NCBI RefSeq assembly: GCF_963931295.1
Contig: NZ_OZ007001.1
Span: 2,187,001-2,251,000, forward strand
Direction: 5' to 3'
DNA length: 64,000 bases
From: an uncultured Mailhella sp.
GTDB taxonomy: Bacteria > Desulfobacterota > Desulfovibrionia > Desulfovibrionales > Desulfovibrionaceae
The position numbers and the translations under genes were made by a program. Positions 54,511 through 63,970 of this stretch are shown here, piece by piece; the first letter of the stretch is position 1; every line of letters starts with the position of its first letter. The notes under the pieces are model-generated. The model saw nothing but the letters and a program-made list of their open reading frames with translations. It made no database searches and had not been told where the DNA came from.

Positions 54511-55551
54511 CTACGGCGTCATGCCGCTTGTATCAATGAGACCGGAGGATGAGGGCGGCGCGGGGAGCTCTTCGCAGGGCGCATCGTCGCCTCCGCCGCA
54601 GAATCCGGCCACGCCGAGACCGGGAATGTCCGGCAGCGCCTCGGAAGGCAGGGCGGCGGGAGCGCGCTCCTGCGGCTCTTCGGGCGCGGGCTCTTCGGCG
54701 AGAAAGGCGGGCAGTCCCTTGAATTCCACGAAGGGCAGCCTGTCGGAGCCTGCGGCAAGCACGTGCGCGTGATTGCGCCACAGGCGGAACTGGAGCAGCA
54801 GCATGCCGGGCTTCAGCAGGCTGAGGCGCGAGGCGACGCTCTGCTCGAAGGCCGCGGGATCGGGCGCGTTCCGCCTTGCGTTCTGCACGGCCTGTTCGAG
54901 GGATTCGCCCTTTTCGAGCCTGTCGGCCATGTCTGCGATGATGAGCACGTCTCTGGCGTCTTCCGGCACGGGATACCAGGCGGCGTCCGCAAGGCTGCCG
55001 GAATTTGCGATGAGCGTCTGGCAGGCGCGGCAGCTCGGAGAGAAATAGACCTGCACGGAGGAGCCCTGTTCCGGCGCGGGCAGCGGAGACCACGGATCCG
55101 CAAGATCGCGCGCCACGCCGCCGAGATCAATGACGAGAAGCACGAGCCAGACGGCGGCAAGCGTGGAGCGTTCCCGGCGCGGCGGCAGATTGCCGGCGCG
55201 GAGAATCAGATAGTTCAGGGCGATGAGCGCGCCCACGATGAGGCAGTTCACGCAGGGGGCGGTGAACACCATGACGCAAAGCAGCACGGCGTCTGCCGCG
55301 AGCGCGAGCGCGGCAAGAAGATATGCCGCGCGGGAGAAGCGCAGCAGGGCGAGCGCGAGCAGAACGGAGAAAAGAACGATGCCTGCCTGCCAGAGCGAAA
55401 CGCCCGCGAGACGGAAATCCTGGAAGAGGGCGCAGCCGTCGGTAAGGCAGAGCGCCTTGCCGCCGGTGAAGAGCACCCAGAGGCAGAAGAGAAGACCCGC
55501 AAGGCTTGCCGCAGCCGCAGCAGGAGAAAAGGGACGTGTGCTTTTGAGCAT
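54511..55551 (-). CDS. VKOR-like membrane protein with thioredoxin-like CxxC domain
   Basis: A 346-aa protein. Four or five hydrophobic helices carry the VKOR pattern: CLTDGC (two Cys, loop), then helices, then CVNC (catalytic pair, TAPCVNCLIVGA). VKOR-type enzymes reoxidise DsbA-like partners using quinone. A C-terminal soluble domain with CRAC (FSPSCRACQTL) looks like a thioredoxin fold with the active CxxC, so the oxidase and its partner seem fused. The last 80 residues are Pro/Glu-rich. The ATG at 55551 has GGAG upstream. It lies directly upstream of the dsr operon, on the same strand, as a neighbour but not clearly part of it. Confidence 0.72.
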   Translation of the reverse strand: MLKSTRPFSPAAAAASLAGLLFCLWVLFTGGKALCLTDGCALFQDFRLAGVSLWQAGIVLFSVLLALALLRFSRAAYLLAALALAADAVLLCVMVFTAPCVNCLIVGALIALNYLILRAGNLPPRRERSTLAAVWLVLLVIDLGGVARDLADPWSPLPAPEQGSSVQVYFSPSCRACQTLIANSGSLADAAWYPVPEDARDVLIIADMADRLEKGESLEQAVQNARRNAPDPAAFEQSVASRLSLLKPGMLLLQFRLWRNHAHVLAAGSDRLPFVEFKGLPAFLAEEPAPEEPQERAPAALPSEALPDIPGLGVAGFCGGGDDAPCEELPAPPSSSGLIDTSGMTP

Positions 55552-56143
55552 GGCGGCTCCTTGATGCTGTTTCTTTCGGAAGTAGCGTAGTCGTGTGGCG
55601 GCGTAAAGAGTTTTTTGCCCGGGGCGGACGGGGCGACGGCCGTGCTTTTCGCCCTGAAAGAGGCGCGGCGGCCGACGGCGGGAGAATGTCGGCGCATGAT
55701 TTTTCGCGTCGCGTCTTCGCGCGAGGGGGGGACTCATCCGGTAAGCTGACTCCGGCCGTGGCGGGGGCGTCGCTCGCGCGAGGTACGCTGTTTCACATGA
55801 CGTCCGTCGTGATGCCCGAGTGTCGTTCGCGCAAGGGGGCACGCTCCGTCTTCACCTGCTGCGCCCCCCCCGCACGTTCAAGCGTCGTCGCGCGTAGAGG
55901 GCCCCCACGCCGGAGCGTCTGTCGTGGTGTCGCGTCGTCGTTCCCGCCGGAGGGCAGTAAAACGCGAGTAGCATGCGGCTGAACAGGTTGCGGAGGTGGC
56001 GTTGCGCCGCCGCGTTTCCTGGGAGACGGGCGAGCGGGCTGCCGCGCGTGCTGTCGCCCTGAGGAAAACGTCCCGGGCGCGCGGAGGCAGGGGCTCTGGC
56101 CTGTCCTTTTCTTTTATGGTAATGAGCGCGAGACAAGGAGACC
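55552..56143. other. Spacer between divergent VKOR-like gene and lgt
   Basis: About 590 bp, very GC-rich, holding homopolymeric G and C runs. No gene supported and no clear promoter. Some direct repeats of CGTCGTCGCGCG-like units occur around 55880. Confidence 0.5.
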
Positions 56144-56932
56144 ATGATGCAATATCCTTCCATCGATCCCGTGGCGCTTTCCCTCGGGCCGTTGCAGCTT
56201 CACTGGTACGGCCTCATGTACGTGTTCGCCTTCCTTGCGGGCTGGCTGCTCGGCCGCTGGCGCGCCTCCCGTTCCTGGTCGACGTGGACGGCCGAAATGG
56301 TGGATGAGTTCGTTACCTGGGCCATGCTCGGCGTGATTCTCGGGGCCAGGCTCGGCTATGTGCTTTTCTATGATCTTTCTGCCTACGTGGCCGACCCCGT
56401 GGAGATCATCCGGGTGTGGAACGGCGGCATGTCGTTCCACGGCGGCCTTGTGGGCGTGGTGACGGCCAGCTGGCTGTGGGGCCGCAGAAACGGCAGGAGC
56501 CTGCTGGACATTCTGGATTTCGTGGCTCCGCTCGTGCCCACCGGACTCTTCTTCGGCCGCATCGGCAACTTCATCAACGCCGAGCTCTGGGGCAAGGTGA
56601 CGGATTCCCCCCTCGGCATGATCTTTCCCGGCGCGGGCCCGCTGCCGAGGCATCCTTCCCAGCTCTACGAGGCGGGACTCGAAGGCGTGCTCACCTTCGT
56701 CATTTTGTGGATCTACTCTTCGCGGCCCCGCCCGCGCGGCGCGGTGGCCGGACTTTTCGGCGTGCTCTATGCCGTAAGCCGCATCACCGTGGAATTTTTC
56801 CGCGTGCCGGACGCGCAGCTCGGCTATCTTTTTGCGGGCTGGGTGACCATGGGGCAGATTCTCTGCCTGCCGCTGCTCGCCGCCGGACTGTGGCTGCTCT
56901 GGCGGGCGTATCGCCCGGGGGCAAAGGCATGA
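56144..56932 (+). CDS. lgt: Phosphatidylglycerol-prolipoprotein diacylglyceryl transferase
   Basis: A 262-aa inner-membrane enzyme that attaches diacylglycerol to the lipobox cysteine of lipoproteins. Conserved segments are LHWYGLMYVFAF, GARLGYVLFYD, GGMSFHGGLVG and the signature GRIGNFINAELWG, near residue 140. RHPSQLYEA follows. Seven hydrophobic helices are visible. AAGGAG lies upstream of the ATG at 56144. Its stop overlaps the next gene by 4 bases (ATGA). Confidence 0.95.
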   Translation: MMQYPSIDPVALSLGPLQLHWYGLMYVFAFLAGWLLGRWRASRSWSTWTAEMVDEFVTWAMLGVILGARLGYVLFYDLSAYVADPVEIIRVWNGGMSFHGGLVGVVTASWLWGRRNGRSLLDILDFVAPLVPTGLFFGRIGNFINAELWGKVTDSPLGMIFPGAGPLPRHPSQLYEAGLEGVLTFVILWIYSSRPRPRGAVAGLFGVLYAVSRITVEFFRVPDAQLGYLFAGWVTMGQILCLPLLAAGLWLLWRAYRPGAKA

Positions 56933-58314
56933 AGACGCTGCTTGCCGACGGCCTTGTCGTCACCATGGACGCAGAGAGGCGCGTGCTTCGGGCCGATATC
57001 CTCGTGGAAAACGACCGCATTGCCGCCGTTTCGCCCCGCGATGCAGGCGCGCCCCGTCCGCAGGAGGGCAGGGCGGAGGACGGCACGGAGGTGGTGGATC
57101 TGCACGGCATGACCGTGATTCCCGGCCTCGTGCAGGCGCACATGCACGTGACGCAGGCGCTCTTTCGCGGGCTGTGCGACGATCTCGCGCTCATGGAATG
57201 GCTGCGCGAACGCACCTGGCCCATGGAGTCCTCGCACAGCAGGGAAAGCAACGCGGCCTCCGCGCGGCTTGCCGCCATGGAGCTCATCCGCAGCGGCACG
57301 ACTTCGCTCATCGACATGGGCACGACGCTGCACGAGGACGCCATTTTCGAGGTCATGGCCGAAGTCGGCCTGCGCGGCCTTTTCGGCAAGTGCATGATGG
57401 ACGTGGGCGACGATCTGCCCGCGCTCATGCGGGAGGACGCGGGCGCGTGCATCCGGGAAACCGAGCGTCTCATCCGGCGCTGGCACATGGCGGAAAACGG
57501 GCGTCTGCGCTACGCCGTGGCCCCGCGCTTCGTGCCGTCGTGCTCGGAGGCGCTGCTCGCTTCCGCGCGCGACCTTGCGCGGCAGAACGGCCTGCGCCTG
57601 CACACCCACGCTTCGGAAAATCTCGGGGAAATTGCGCTGGTCGAGGCGCGCTGCCATGAACGCAACGTGCGCTATCTCGACCGCATCGGCTACACCGGCG
57701 ACGATGTGATTCTCGCCCACTGCATCTGGCTCGACGACGAGGAAAAACGCATCCTTGCCGAAACGGGCACGCATGTGGTTCACTGCCCCTCCTCGAACAC
57801 CAAGATGTCGTCCGGCATTGCGCCCGTTACCGAACTGCGGGCGCTTGGCGCGCACGTGGCGCTCGGGCTCGACGGTGCGCACGATCACATGGACGGCCTC
57901 ATGGAAGTGCGTCAGGCGTCCATTCTGCAGAAGGCCCGCACCAACGATCCCACGGCGCTGCCCGCCATGGAGGCGCTGGAAATGGCCACGCTCGGCGGCG
58001 CGGAAGCCATGGGGCAGGCGGACGAACTCGGAAGTCTGGAACCCGGCAAGAAGGCCGATCTCGTCGTGCTGGACATGGACATGCCCCATTCCCTGCCCGC
58101 CTGGGGACGCGATCCCGTGCAGCGGGTGGTGTATCAGGCCACGCGGGAAAACGTGGTCCACACCATGACGGACGGGCGCTTTCTGTACCGCAATCGAACC
58201 TTCCTCACGCTCGACCCCGCGCGCACGCTGGCCGATGCGGAAAAGCACTGCGTCGCGGTCATGAAGCGGGGCGACATTCCGCCCGTTTCCTTGTTCTTCT
58301 GCGGCGAACGCTGA
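56929..58314 (+). CDS. Amidohydrolase, probable 5'-deoxyadenosine / MTA-SAH deaminase
   Basis: A 461-aa metal-dependent TIM-barrel hydrolase of the TrzA/SsnA type. Metal and catalytic residues are visible in AHMHVTQALFRG, LHTHASEN, LAHCIWLDDEE, HCPSSNTKMSSG and LGLDGAHDHMDG. The closest biochemical groups are 5'-methylthioadenosine/S-adenosylhomocysteine deaminases and 5'-deoxyadenosine deaminases, which clear radical-SAM by-products; guanine- or triazine-type deaminases are alternatives. The N-terminal beta domain (LLADGLVVTMDAERRVLRADILVENDRI) and the C-terminal LEPGKKADLVVLDMD are typical. It is translationally coupled to lgt. Confidence 0.82.
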   Translation: MKTLLADGLVVTMDAERRVLRADILVENDRIAAVSPRDAGAPRPQEGRAEDGTEVVDLHGMTVIPGLVQAHMHVTQALFRGLCDDLALMEWLRERTWPMESSHSRESNAASARLAAMELIRSGTTSLIDMGTTLHEDAIFEVMAEVGLRGLFGKCMMDVGDDLPALMREDAGACIRETERLIRRWHMAENGRLRYAVAPRFVPSCSEALLASARDLARQNGLRLHTHASENLGEIALVEARCHERNVRYLDRIGYTGDDVILAHCIWLDDEEKRILAETGTHVVHCPSSNTKMSSGIAPVTELRALGAHVALGLDGAHDHMDGLMEVRQASILQKARTNDPTALPAMEALEMATLGGAEAMGQADELGSLEPGKKADLVVLDMDMPHSLPAWGRDPVQRVVYQATRENVVHTMTDGRFLYRNRTFLTLDPARTLADAEKHCVAVMKRGDIPPVSLFFCGER

Positions 58315-59043
58315 AAACGCGTCGCGTCCGCTTCTGCCTGTCGCCGATCCGCATCGGCCGTCCGGAGCCGCGGTCGTGTTCGTTTGCCGCAGAGGGCTGC
58401 CGTTGCCGGAGCTCTCGCGCCGTTTTTTCGTCTTTGGCGACGGATTGCTTGAACGGTGGTCGTCTGCGGTTTCGAGACATGGTGCCGCAGCTCGGGGCGC
58501 AGGACGGGAGTCGGAACACGCTCCCGTGGTGCGGCACACGATCCGCGACGCTCCATCGTACCTTTTTATAGGATGAACGCATCCGTTTCCGCGCGGAGAG
58601 GGCATGCTGCTTTGCTTCACCCATGGCCCGTTTCCGAGCGGAAAGGGGAGGCTGCGCAAAAGAGGGGGAGAGTCTCGCCCCCTTTTCTGGTTCCGCGCGT
58701 CGCGGCCCCGGGCTTTCGGCCCGATGCCGAATCCCGCTCGCCCCGTCGGACGCCGACAGGGAAGGGCGGCGCGGCGAAATTTTATAAAATCTGTTATGTA
58801 ATCCCCGGTCTAAATTGCGAAACAAACTTATCTCATTGAAAAATAAAGAGAAAAGTTGTTGACTCTTCGCCTTTTTCAGCGAAGGCAGTATGGACTTGCC
58901 TTCCGAAGTATGTTCTACTCGATGGCGTTAAAAGGGATACTGCTGTCCTTTTTTGTCAGACATTGAAAGACTTTTCCTGTTCCATTTCGGGAAAAAACAG
59001 TGTTTCCTGATGGTTGTGAAAGAAGTCTTCAAGGGGAGTCTCT
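58315..59043. other. Long upstream region of the hdrCBA-flxD operon
   Basis: The first 470 bp are GC-rich without a gene and include two near-copies of a CCGTTTCCG...GGAGGG-type unit (58585-58612 and 58625-58652). From 58780 the DNA becomes AT-rich and holds the probable leader. Two mutually exclusive hairpins sit near 58864-58903 and a weak terminator-like hairpin at 58930-58954. Confidence 0.5.
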
Positions 59044-59604
59044 ATGAACATCACTAGGCTTGATAAAGCCAGAGACCTGAAGTTCAAGCGTCAGGTCGAA
59101 GAAGAGAGCGGTCAGAACCTGTCGGCCTGCTACCAATGCGGCAACTGCACGGCGGGCTGTCCCGGCGCTCAGGTGTACGACCGTCAGGTCAGCCAGATCA
59201 TGCGCGCCGTGCAGATGGGCCTCAAGGACGAAGCCCTGAAGAACCGTTCGCTGTGGCTGTGTCTGTCGTGTTCGACCTGCAGCGCCCGCTGTCCCAACAA
59301 TATCGACGTCGCCGCGGTCATGGAAACGCTCCGCATGATGGCGCGTCGCGAGGGCCTGGTGCAGGATCGTCCCATCGAATCCTTCTGGAAGGCGTTTCTC
59401 GACACCGTGCACGCCACGGGTCGTTCCTACGAGCTCGGCGTCATGGCCGACTACATGGGCCGCACCCTGCGCGGCTGGGGCAATCTGGAAATCGCCCCCA
59501 TGGCGCTTCGGAAGAACAAGATGCCCTTCATTCCCTCGGTCATTCACGGACGCGAGGAAGTGGCGCGCATATTCAAGCGCTATGCGGAAAAGACGAGGAG
59601 CTAA
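59044..59604 (+). CDS. hdrC: Heterodisulfide reductase-like subunit C
   Basis: A 186-aa cytoplasmic protein with two [4Fe-4S] sets: CYQCGNCTAGCP (residue ~29) and CLSCSTCSARCP (~73). It carries electrons from HdrA to HdrB. GGGGAG lies upstream of the ATG at 59044. It is the first gene of the operon, with hdrB 3 bp downstream. Confidence 0.93.
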   Translation: MNITRLDKARDLKFKRQVEEESGQNLSACYQCGNCTAGCPGAQVYDRQVSQIMRAVQMGLKDEALKNRSLWLCLSCSTCSARCPNNIDVAAVMETLRMMARREGLVQDRPIESFWKAFLDTVHATGRSYELGVMADYMGRTLRGWGNLEIAPMALRKNKMPFIPSVIHGREEVARIFKRYAEKTRS

Positions 59605-59607
59605 GCC

Positions 59608-60558
59608 ATGAAATACGCCTATTATCCCGGCTGTTCGGGCCACGGCACCTCTGTGGAGTATGAAGCCTCCACCCGCGCGGTGTGCAACGCCCTGAACATG
59701 GACCTCGTGGAAATCGAGGACTGGAACTGCTGCGGCTCCACGCCGGCCCACTCCGTAAGCCACGAGCTTTCCGGCGCGCTTGCCGCCCGCAATCTCCTGC
59801 AGGCCGCCAAGACCGGCGCCGACTGCGTGATTTCGCCCTGCCCGAGCTGCTCCTCCAACCTCAAGATGGCCCGCCACCGCATGCAGAATCCCGCCTTCAA
59901 GGCGAAGGTGGACGAACTGCTCGACGCCCCCACCCCGGCCAACGCCGACGGCGGCGCCGATCTCATGGAAACCTATTCCGTGCTTCAGGCCATCGTCGAG
60001 AACGTGGGCGTGGAAAACATCGCCTCCCGCGTGACCTATCCTCTGGAAGGCATCAAGGTGGTCACCTACTACGGCTGCCTCCTGAGCCGTCCCGCGCACG
60101 TGGCGAAGTTCGACGATCCGGAAAATCCCGTCTCCCTCGACAACATCATGAAGGCGCTCGGCGCGGAAGTGCTGCCCTTCGCTCTGAAGACCGAATGCTG
60201 CGGCGCGGCCATGGGCATTCCGGACGTGAACATTCCCGGCTCTCTGAGCGGACGCATCCTCGACACCGCCAAGGCCGTGGGCGCCGAAGCCGTGGTCACC
60301 GCCTGTCCGCTGTGCCACATGAATCTCGACCTGCGCCAGCGTCAGGCCGCCAGAATCTCGAAGAAGAGCTTTTTCGGTCTGCCGGTGTTCTACTACACCC
60401 AGCTCATTGCGCTCGCCTTCGGTCTGCCCAAGAACGCCATGCGTCTGGACAAGCTGGCCGTCAATCCCTATCCCCTTCTGGACAAGATCGCCGAACGCCG
60501 CAAGGCCCGTGTTTCCGCCGAGCTTGAAGCCATGAAGGCCGCAGGAGCCGCATCATGA
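59608..60558 (+). CDS. hdrB: Heterodisulfide reductase-like subunit B
   Basis: A 316-aa protein with two CCG domains: DWNCCGSTPAHS with SPCPSCSS, and YYGCLLSRP with TECCGAAMG and ACPLCHMNL. These hold the noncubane clusters that reduce a disulfide substrate; in sulfate reducers this is probably DsrC rather than CoM-S-S-CoB. Its end overlaps the start of hdrA by 4 bases. Confidence 0.93.
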   Translation: MKYAYYPGCSGHGTSVEYEASTRAVCNALNMDLVEIEDWNCCGSTPAHSVSHELSGALAARNLLQAAKTGADCVISPCPSCSSNLKMARHRMQNPAFKAKVDELLDAPTPANADGGADLMETYSVLQAIVENVGVENIASRVTYPLEGIKVVTYYGCLLSRPAHVAKFDDPENPVSLDNIMKALGAEVLPFALKTECCGAAMGIPDVNIPGSLSGRILDTAKAVGAEAVVTACPLCHMNLDLRQRQAARISKKSFFGLPVFYYTQLIALAFGLPKNAMRLDKLAVNPYPLLDKIAERRKARVSAELEAMKAAGAAS

Positions 60559-62528
60559 AAATCGGCGTATTCGTCTGTCACTGCGGCAGCAACATTGAAG
60601 CGACGGTGGATACCGCCACGGTCGCCAAGATCGCGCTGACCTATCCCGATGTCGTCTTCTCCGAAGACACCATGTACACCTGTTCCGAGCCCGGACAGGA
60701 AAACATCGTTCAGGCCATCAAGACCCACGGCCTCGACGGCGTGGTGGTGGCTTCCTGCTCGCCCAGAATGCACGAGCCCACGTTCCGCCGCACGGTGGAG
60801 CGCGCCGGCCTCAACCGCTACATGTTTGAAATGGCCAACATCCGCGAGCACGTCTCCTGGATCGGCCGCGACCGCGAAGCCAACACCAACAAGGCCGCCG
60901 AACTCGTGCGCCTCGCCGTGGAAAAGCTGCGCCGCAACACCCCGCTCTACGCCAAGCAGTTCGACGTGACCAAGCGCGTGCTCGTCATCGGCGGCGGCGT
61001 GGCCGGCATTCAGGCCGCTCTCGACGCGGCCGATTCCGGCATCGGCGTGGTCATGGTGGAGCGCGAAAGCACCATCGGCGGCAAGATGGCCAAGCTCGAC
61101 AAGACCTTCCCCACCATCGACTGCTCAAGCTGCGTGCTCGCGCCCAAGATGGTGGACGTGGCCCAGAATCCGAACATCACGCTCTACGCCCATTCCGAGG
61201 TGGAGAGCATTTCCGGCTTCGTGGGCAACTTCACCGTGAAGATCAGAAAGCGCGCCACCTACGTTGACTGGACCAAGTGCACGGGCTGCGGCACCTGCAC
61301 CGAAAAGTGCCCCACCAAAAACGTGCCCGACGCCTTCAACGAAGACATCAGCAACTGCCGCGCCATCAACATTCCCTTCCCGCAGGCCATTCCCAAGAAG
61401 GCCACCATCAACCCCGACTACTGCCGCAAGATCAAGGAAGGCAAGTGCGGCGTGTGCGCCAAGGTGTGCCCCACCGGCGCCATCGTGTACGACATGGTGG
61501 ATGAAATCGTGGAAGAAAAGGTAGGCGCCATCATCGCGGCCACCGGCTACGATCTCGTGGACTGGACCGTGTACAAGGAATACGGCGGCGGCGCGTATCC
61601 CGACGTCATCACGAGCCTGCAGTACGAACGCATGATGTCCGCCTCCGGCCCCACTGGCGGTCACATCCATCGTCCTTCCGACGGCATGGAGCCCAAAAAC
61701 ATCGTGTTCATCCAGTGCGTGGGCTCCCGCGACTGCTCCATCGACCGCCCGTACTGCTCCGGCTTCTGCTGCATGTACACGGCCAAGCAGGCCATCATGA
61801 CCAAGGATCATCTGCCCGATTCCGAAGCCTTCGTGTTCTACATGGACATCCGCGCTCCGGGCAAGATGTACGACGAATTCACCCGTCGCGCTCAGGAAGA
61901 GTACGGCGTGCAGTACATCCGCGGCCGCGTGTCCGCCATTCAGCCGACGGTTCGTCCCGACGGCAAGGTGGGCTACATCGTGCGCGGCGCCGACACCCTG
62001 CTCGGTCAGCCCGTTGAGGTTGATGCCGACATGGTGGTGCTCGCCGTGGGCGTGGAAGGCGCAAAGGGCGCGGGAAGCCTCGCCGAAAAGCTGCGCATTT
62101 CCTACGACCACTACGGTTTCTTCATGGAAAGCCACGTGAAGCTGCGCCCCGTGGAAACCAACACCGCAGGCGTGTATCTCGCCGGCGTGTGCCAGGGCCC
62201 CAAGGACATTCCCGCCTCCGTGGCGCAGGGCAGCGCCGCCGCAGCCAAGGTCATGGCGCTCTTCTCCAAGCCCAAGCTGGAGAACGATCCGCAGGTGTCC
62301 GTGGTGGACATCAAGCGCTGCGTGGACTGCGGCAAGTGCATCCAGGTATGCCCCTATCAGGCCATCGAAGAGGTGGAGATCCGCGGCCAGAAGAAGGCCC
62401 ACGTGATCGAAACCGTCTGCCAGGGCTGCGGCCTCTGCACGGCCACCTGCCCGCAGGGCGCCATTCAGGTCGCCCACTTCACCGACAATCAGCTTCTCGC
62501 GGAGGTTAACGCCCTATGTCTGTCCTAG
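60555..62528 (+). CDS. hdrA: Heterodisulfide reductase-like subunit A (flavin-bifurcating)
   Basis: A 657-aa protein with an FAD domain (VLVIGGGVAGIQAALDAADSG, near residue 140) and many clusters. IDCSSCVLAPKMVDV, CTGCGTCTEKCP, KCGVCAKVCPTGAI, CVDCGKCIQVCPYQAI and CQGCGLCTATCPQGAI supply the cysteines. It splits electrons from a medium-potential donor (through FlxD) to ferredoxin and, via HdrC, to HdrB. It overlaps flxD by 13 bases at its end. Confidence 0.93.
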   Translation: MKIGVFVCHCGSNIEATVDTATVAKIALTYPDVVFSEDTMYTCSEPGQENIVQAIKTHGLDGVVVASCSPRMHEPTFRRTVERAGLNRYMFEMANIREHVSWIGRDREANTNKAAELVRLAVEKLRRNTPLYAKQFDVTKRVLVIGGGVAGIQAALDAADSGIGVVMVERESTIGGKMAKLDKTFPTIDCSSCVLAPKMVDVAQNPNITLYAHSEVESISGFVGNFTVKIRKRATYVDWTKCTGCGTCTEKCPTKNVPDAFNEDISNCRAINIPFPQAIPKKATINPDYCRKIKEGKCGVCAKVCPTGAIVYDMVDEIVEEKVGAIIAATGYDLVDWTVYKEYGGGAYPDVITSLQYERMMSASGPTGGHIHRPSDGMEPKNIVFIQCVGSRDCSIDRPYCSGFCCMYTAKQAIMTKDHLPDSEAFVFYMDIRAPGKMYDEFTRRAQEEYGVQYIRGRVSAIQPTVRPDGKVGYIVRGADTLLGQPVEVDADMVVLAVGVEGAKGAGSLAEKLRISYDHYGFFMESHVKLRPVETNTAGVYLAGVCQGPKDIPASVAQGSAAAAKVMALFSKPKLENDPQVSVVDIKRCVDCGKCIQVCPYQAIEEVEIRGQKKAHVIETVCQGCGLCTATCPQGAIQVAHFTDNQLLAEVNALCLS

Positions 62529-63970
62529 CTGGCAAGGAGCTCCGTATCGTAGGTTTTCTTTGTAACTGGTGCTCTTACGGCGGCGCCGATACGGCCGGTA
62601 CCGCCCGCGCCGTGCAGCCTACCGACCTTCGCATCATCCGCGTCCCCTGTTCCGGCCGCGTGAACCCTCTCTTCGTGCTCAAGGCCCTCATCAACGGGGC
62701 CGACGGCGTTCTGGTGTCGGGCTGCCATCCGCGCGACTGCCACTATTCCGCGGGCAACTATTACGCCCGTCGTCGTCTGGAACTGCTCAAGGATTTCCTG
62801 CCGGTCATCGGCATCAATCCCGACCGCTTCGAGTACACCTGGGTTTCCGCTTCCGAAGGTCAGCGCTGGAAGGACGTGGTCACCAACTTCACGAACCGCA
62901 TCCATGCGCTCGGACCCGCTCCCCGCTGGGAAGACGTGCCCGCCCGCTATGATCGCCCCGAAGAACTCATCGAGTCCATTCGTCCGCTCGGCTGCGGCGC
63001 GCATCCCTCGCTGCCCGATCTCAAGCAGGCCATCAAGGACGCGCTCGCCGAAGGCCTCGAAGGCGTGCTCGGCTGGAAGCAGGGATTCGACGCCATTCAC
63101 GCCGAACCCGTGTTCATGACCACCCCCGAAGAAGTGGACTCCCTCATCTGGGGCCCCTTCAACGTTCACAACCTCGCCGTGTATCTGCCCCAGTACAAGG
63201 GCCGCAAGATAGGCGTGGTGGTCAAGGGCTGCGACAGCAAGGGCGTGGTCGAGCTGCTCGCCGAAAATCTCATTTCCCGCGAGGAAGTGAAGATCTTCGG
63301 CATGGGCTGCAACGGCACCGTGAGCCTGCCCCGCATTCTGGCCAGGCTCCCCGAAGGCGCGAAGATCGAATCCTGCGTCGGCCGCGGCAACAAGCTGACC
63401 GTCACCGCCGGCGGTCAGGAATACGAAATGACCATGGCGGAAGTCGCGCAGGACAAGTGCCGTCTCTGCACCAAGCCGAACGCCGTGCTTTCCGACGTGT
63501 TCGTGGGCAATCCCACCGTGGAGCCCGCGGCTCCGGCCGACGGCCGTCTGCCCGGCCTGCGCTTCCTCGACTCTTTGAGCCTTGAGGAACGCATGGGCTA
63601 CTGGAAGGGCCAGATGGAACGCTGCATCGCCTGCCACGCCTGCCGCGGCGCCTGCCCCATGTGCGTCTGCCGCGACTACTGCGTGTCCGACACCCGCGAT
63701 CCCGCGTGGGTCACGCAGGAAGACACCGTGCAGCAGAAGCTGTTCTTCCAGCTCATCCACGCCCAGCACCTCGCCGGGCGCTGCACGGGCTGCACCGAAT
63801 GCGAACGCGCCTGCCCCATGGACATTCCCGTGTTCGCGCTCAAGCAGCAGTTTGGCCGCATGATTCAGAAGATCTTCAGCTACGGCGCGGGCCTCGACGT
63901 GAAGGCCACGCCTCCGCTGCTCACCTATCAGGTGGAAGAACCGACTATCAAGGAGCATGATCTGGCATGA
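62516..63970 (+). CDS. flxD: FlxD/MvhD-type electron-transfer subunit with ferredoxin fusion
   Basis: A 484-aa protein. Its N-terminal MvhD domain has GFLCNWCSYGGADTAG and SGCHPRDCHYSAGN, cysteine sets that bind the [2Fe-2S] centre. The second half carries CRLCTKPNA, CIACHACRGACPMCVCRDYC and CTGCTECERACPMDIP, like a fused dicluster ferredoxin. It would take electrons from the NADH-oxidising FlxA/B/C proteins and pass them to HdrA. It overlaps hdrA by 13 bases and flxC by 4. Confidence 0.85.
   Translation: MSVLAGKELRIVGFLCNWCSYGGADTAGTARAVQPTDLRIIRVPCSGRVNPLFVLKALINGADGVLVSGCHPRDCHYSAGNYYARRRLELLKDFLPVIGINPDRFEYTWVSASEGQRWKDVVTNFTNRIHALGPAPRWEDVPARYDRPEELIESIRPLGCGAHPSLPDLKQAIKDALAEGLEGVLGWKQGFDAIHAEPVFMTTPEEVDSLIWGPFNVHNLAVYLPQYKGRKIGVVVKGCDSKGVVELLAENLISREEVKIFGMGCNGTVSLPRILARLPEGAKIESCVGRGNKLTVTAGGQEYEMTMAEVAQDKCRLCTKPNAVLSDVFVGNPTVEPAAPADGRLPGLRFLDSLSLEERMGYWKGQMERCIACHACRGACPMCVCRDYCVSDTRDPAWVTQEDTVQQKLFFQLIHAQHLAGRCTGCTECERACPMDIPVFALKQQFGRMIQKIFSYGAGLDVKATPPLLTYQVEEPTIKEHDLA

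Noticed and set aside
59010..59034. Rex-like site (TTGTGAA...TTCA) before hdrC
   Set aside because: Only one half matches and the spacing is wrong for Rex.
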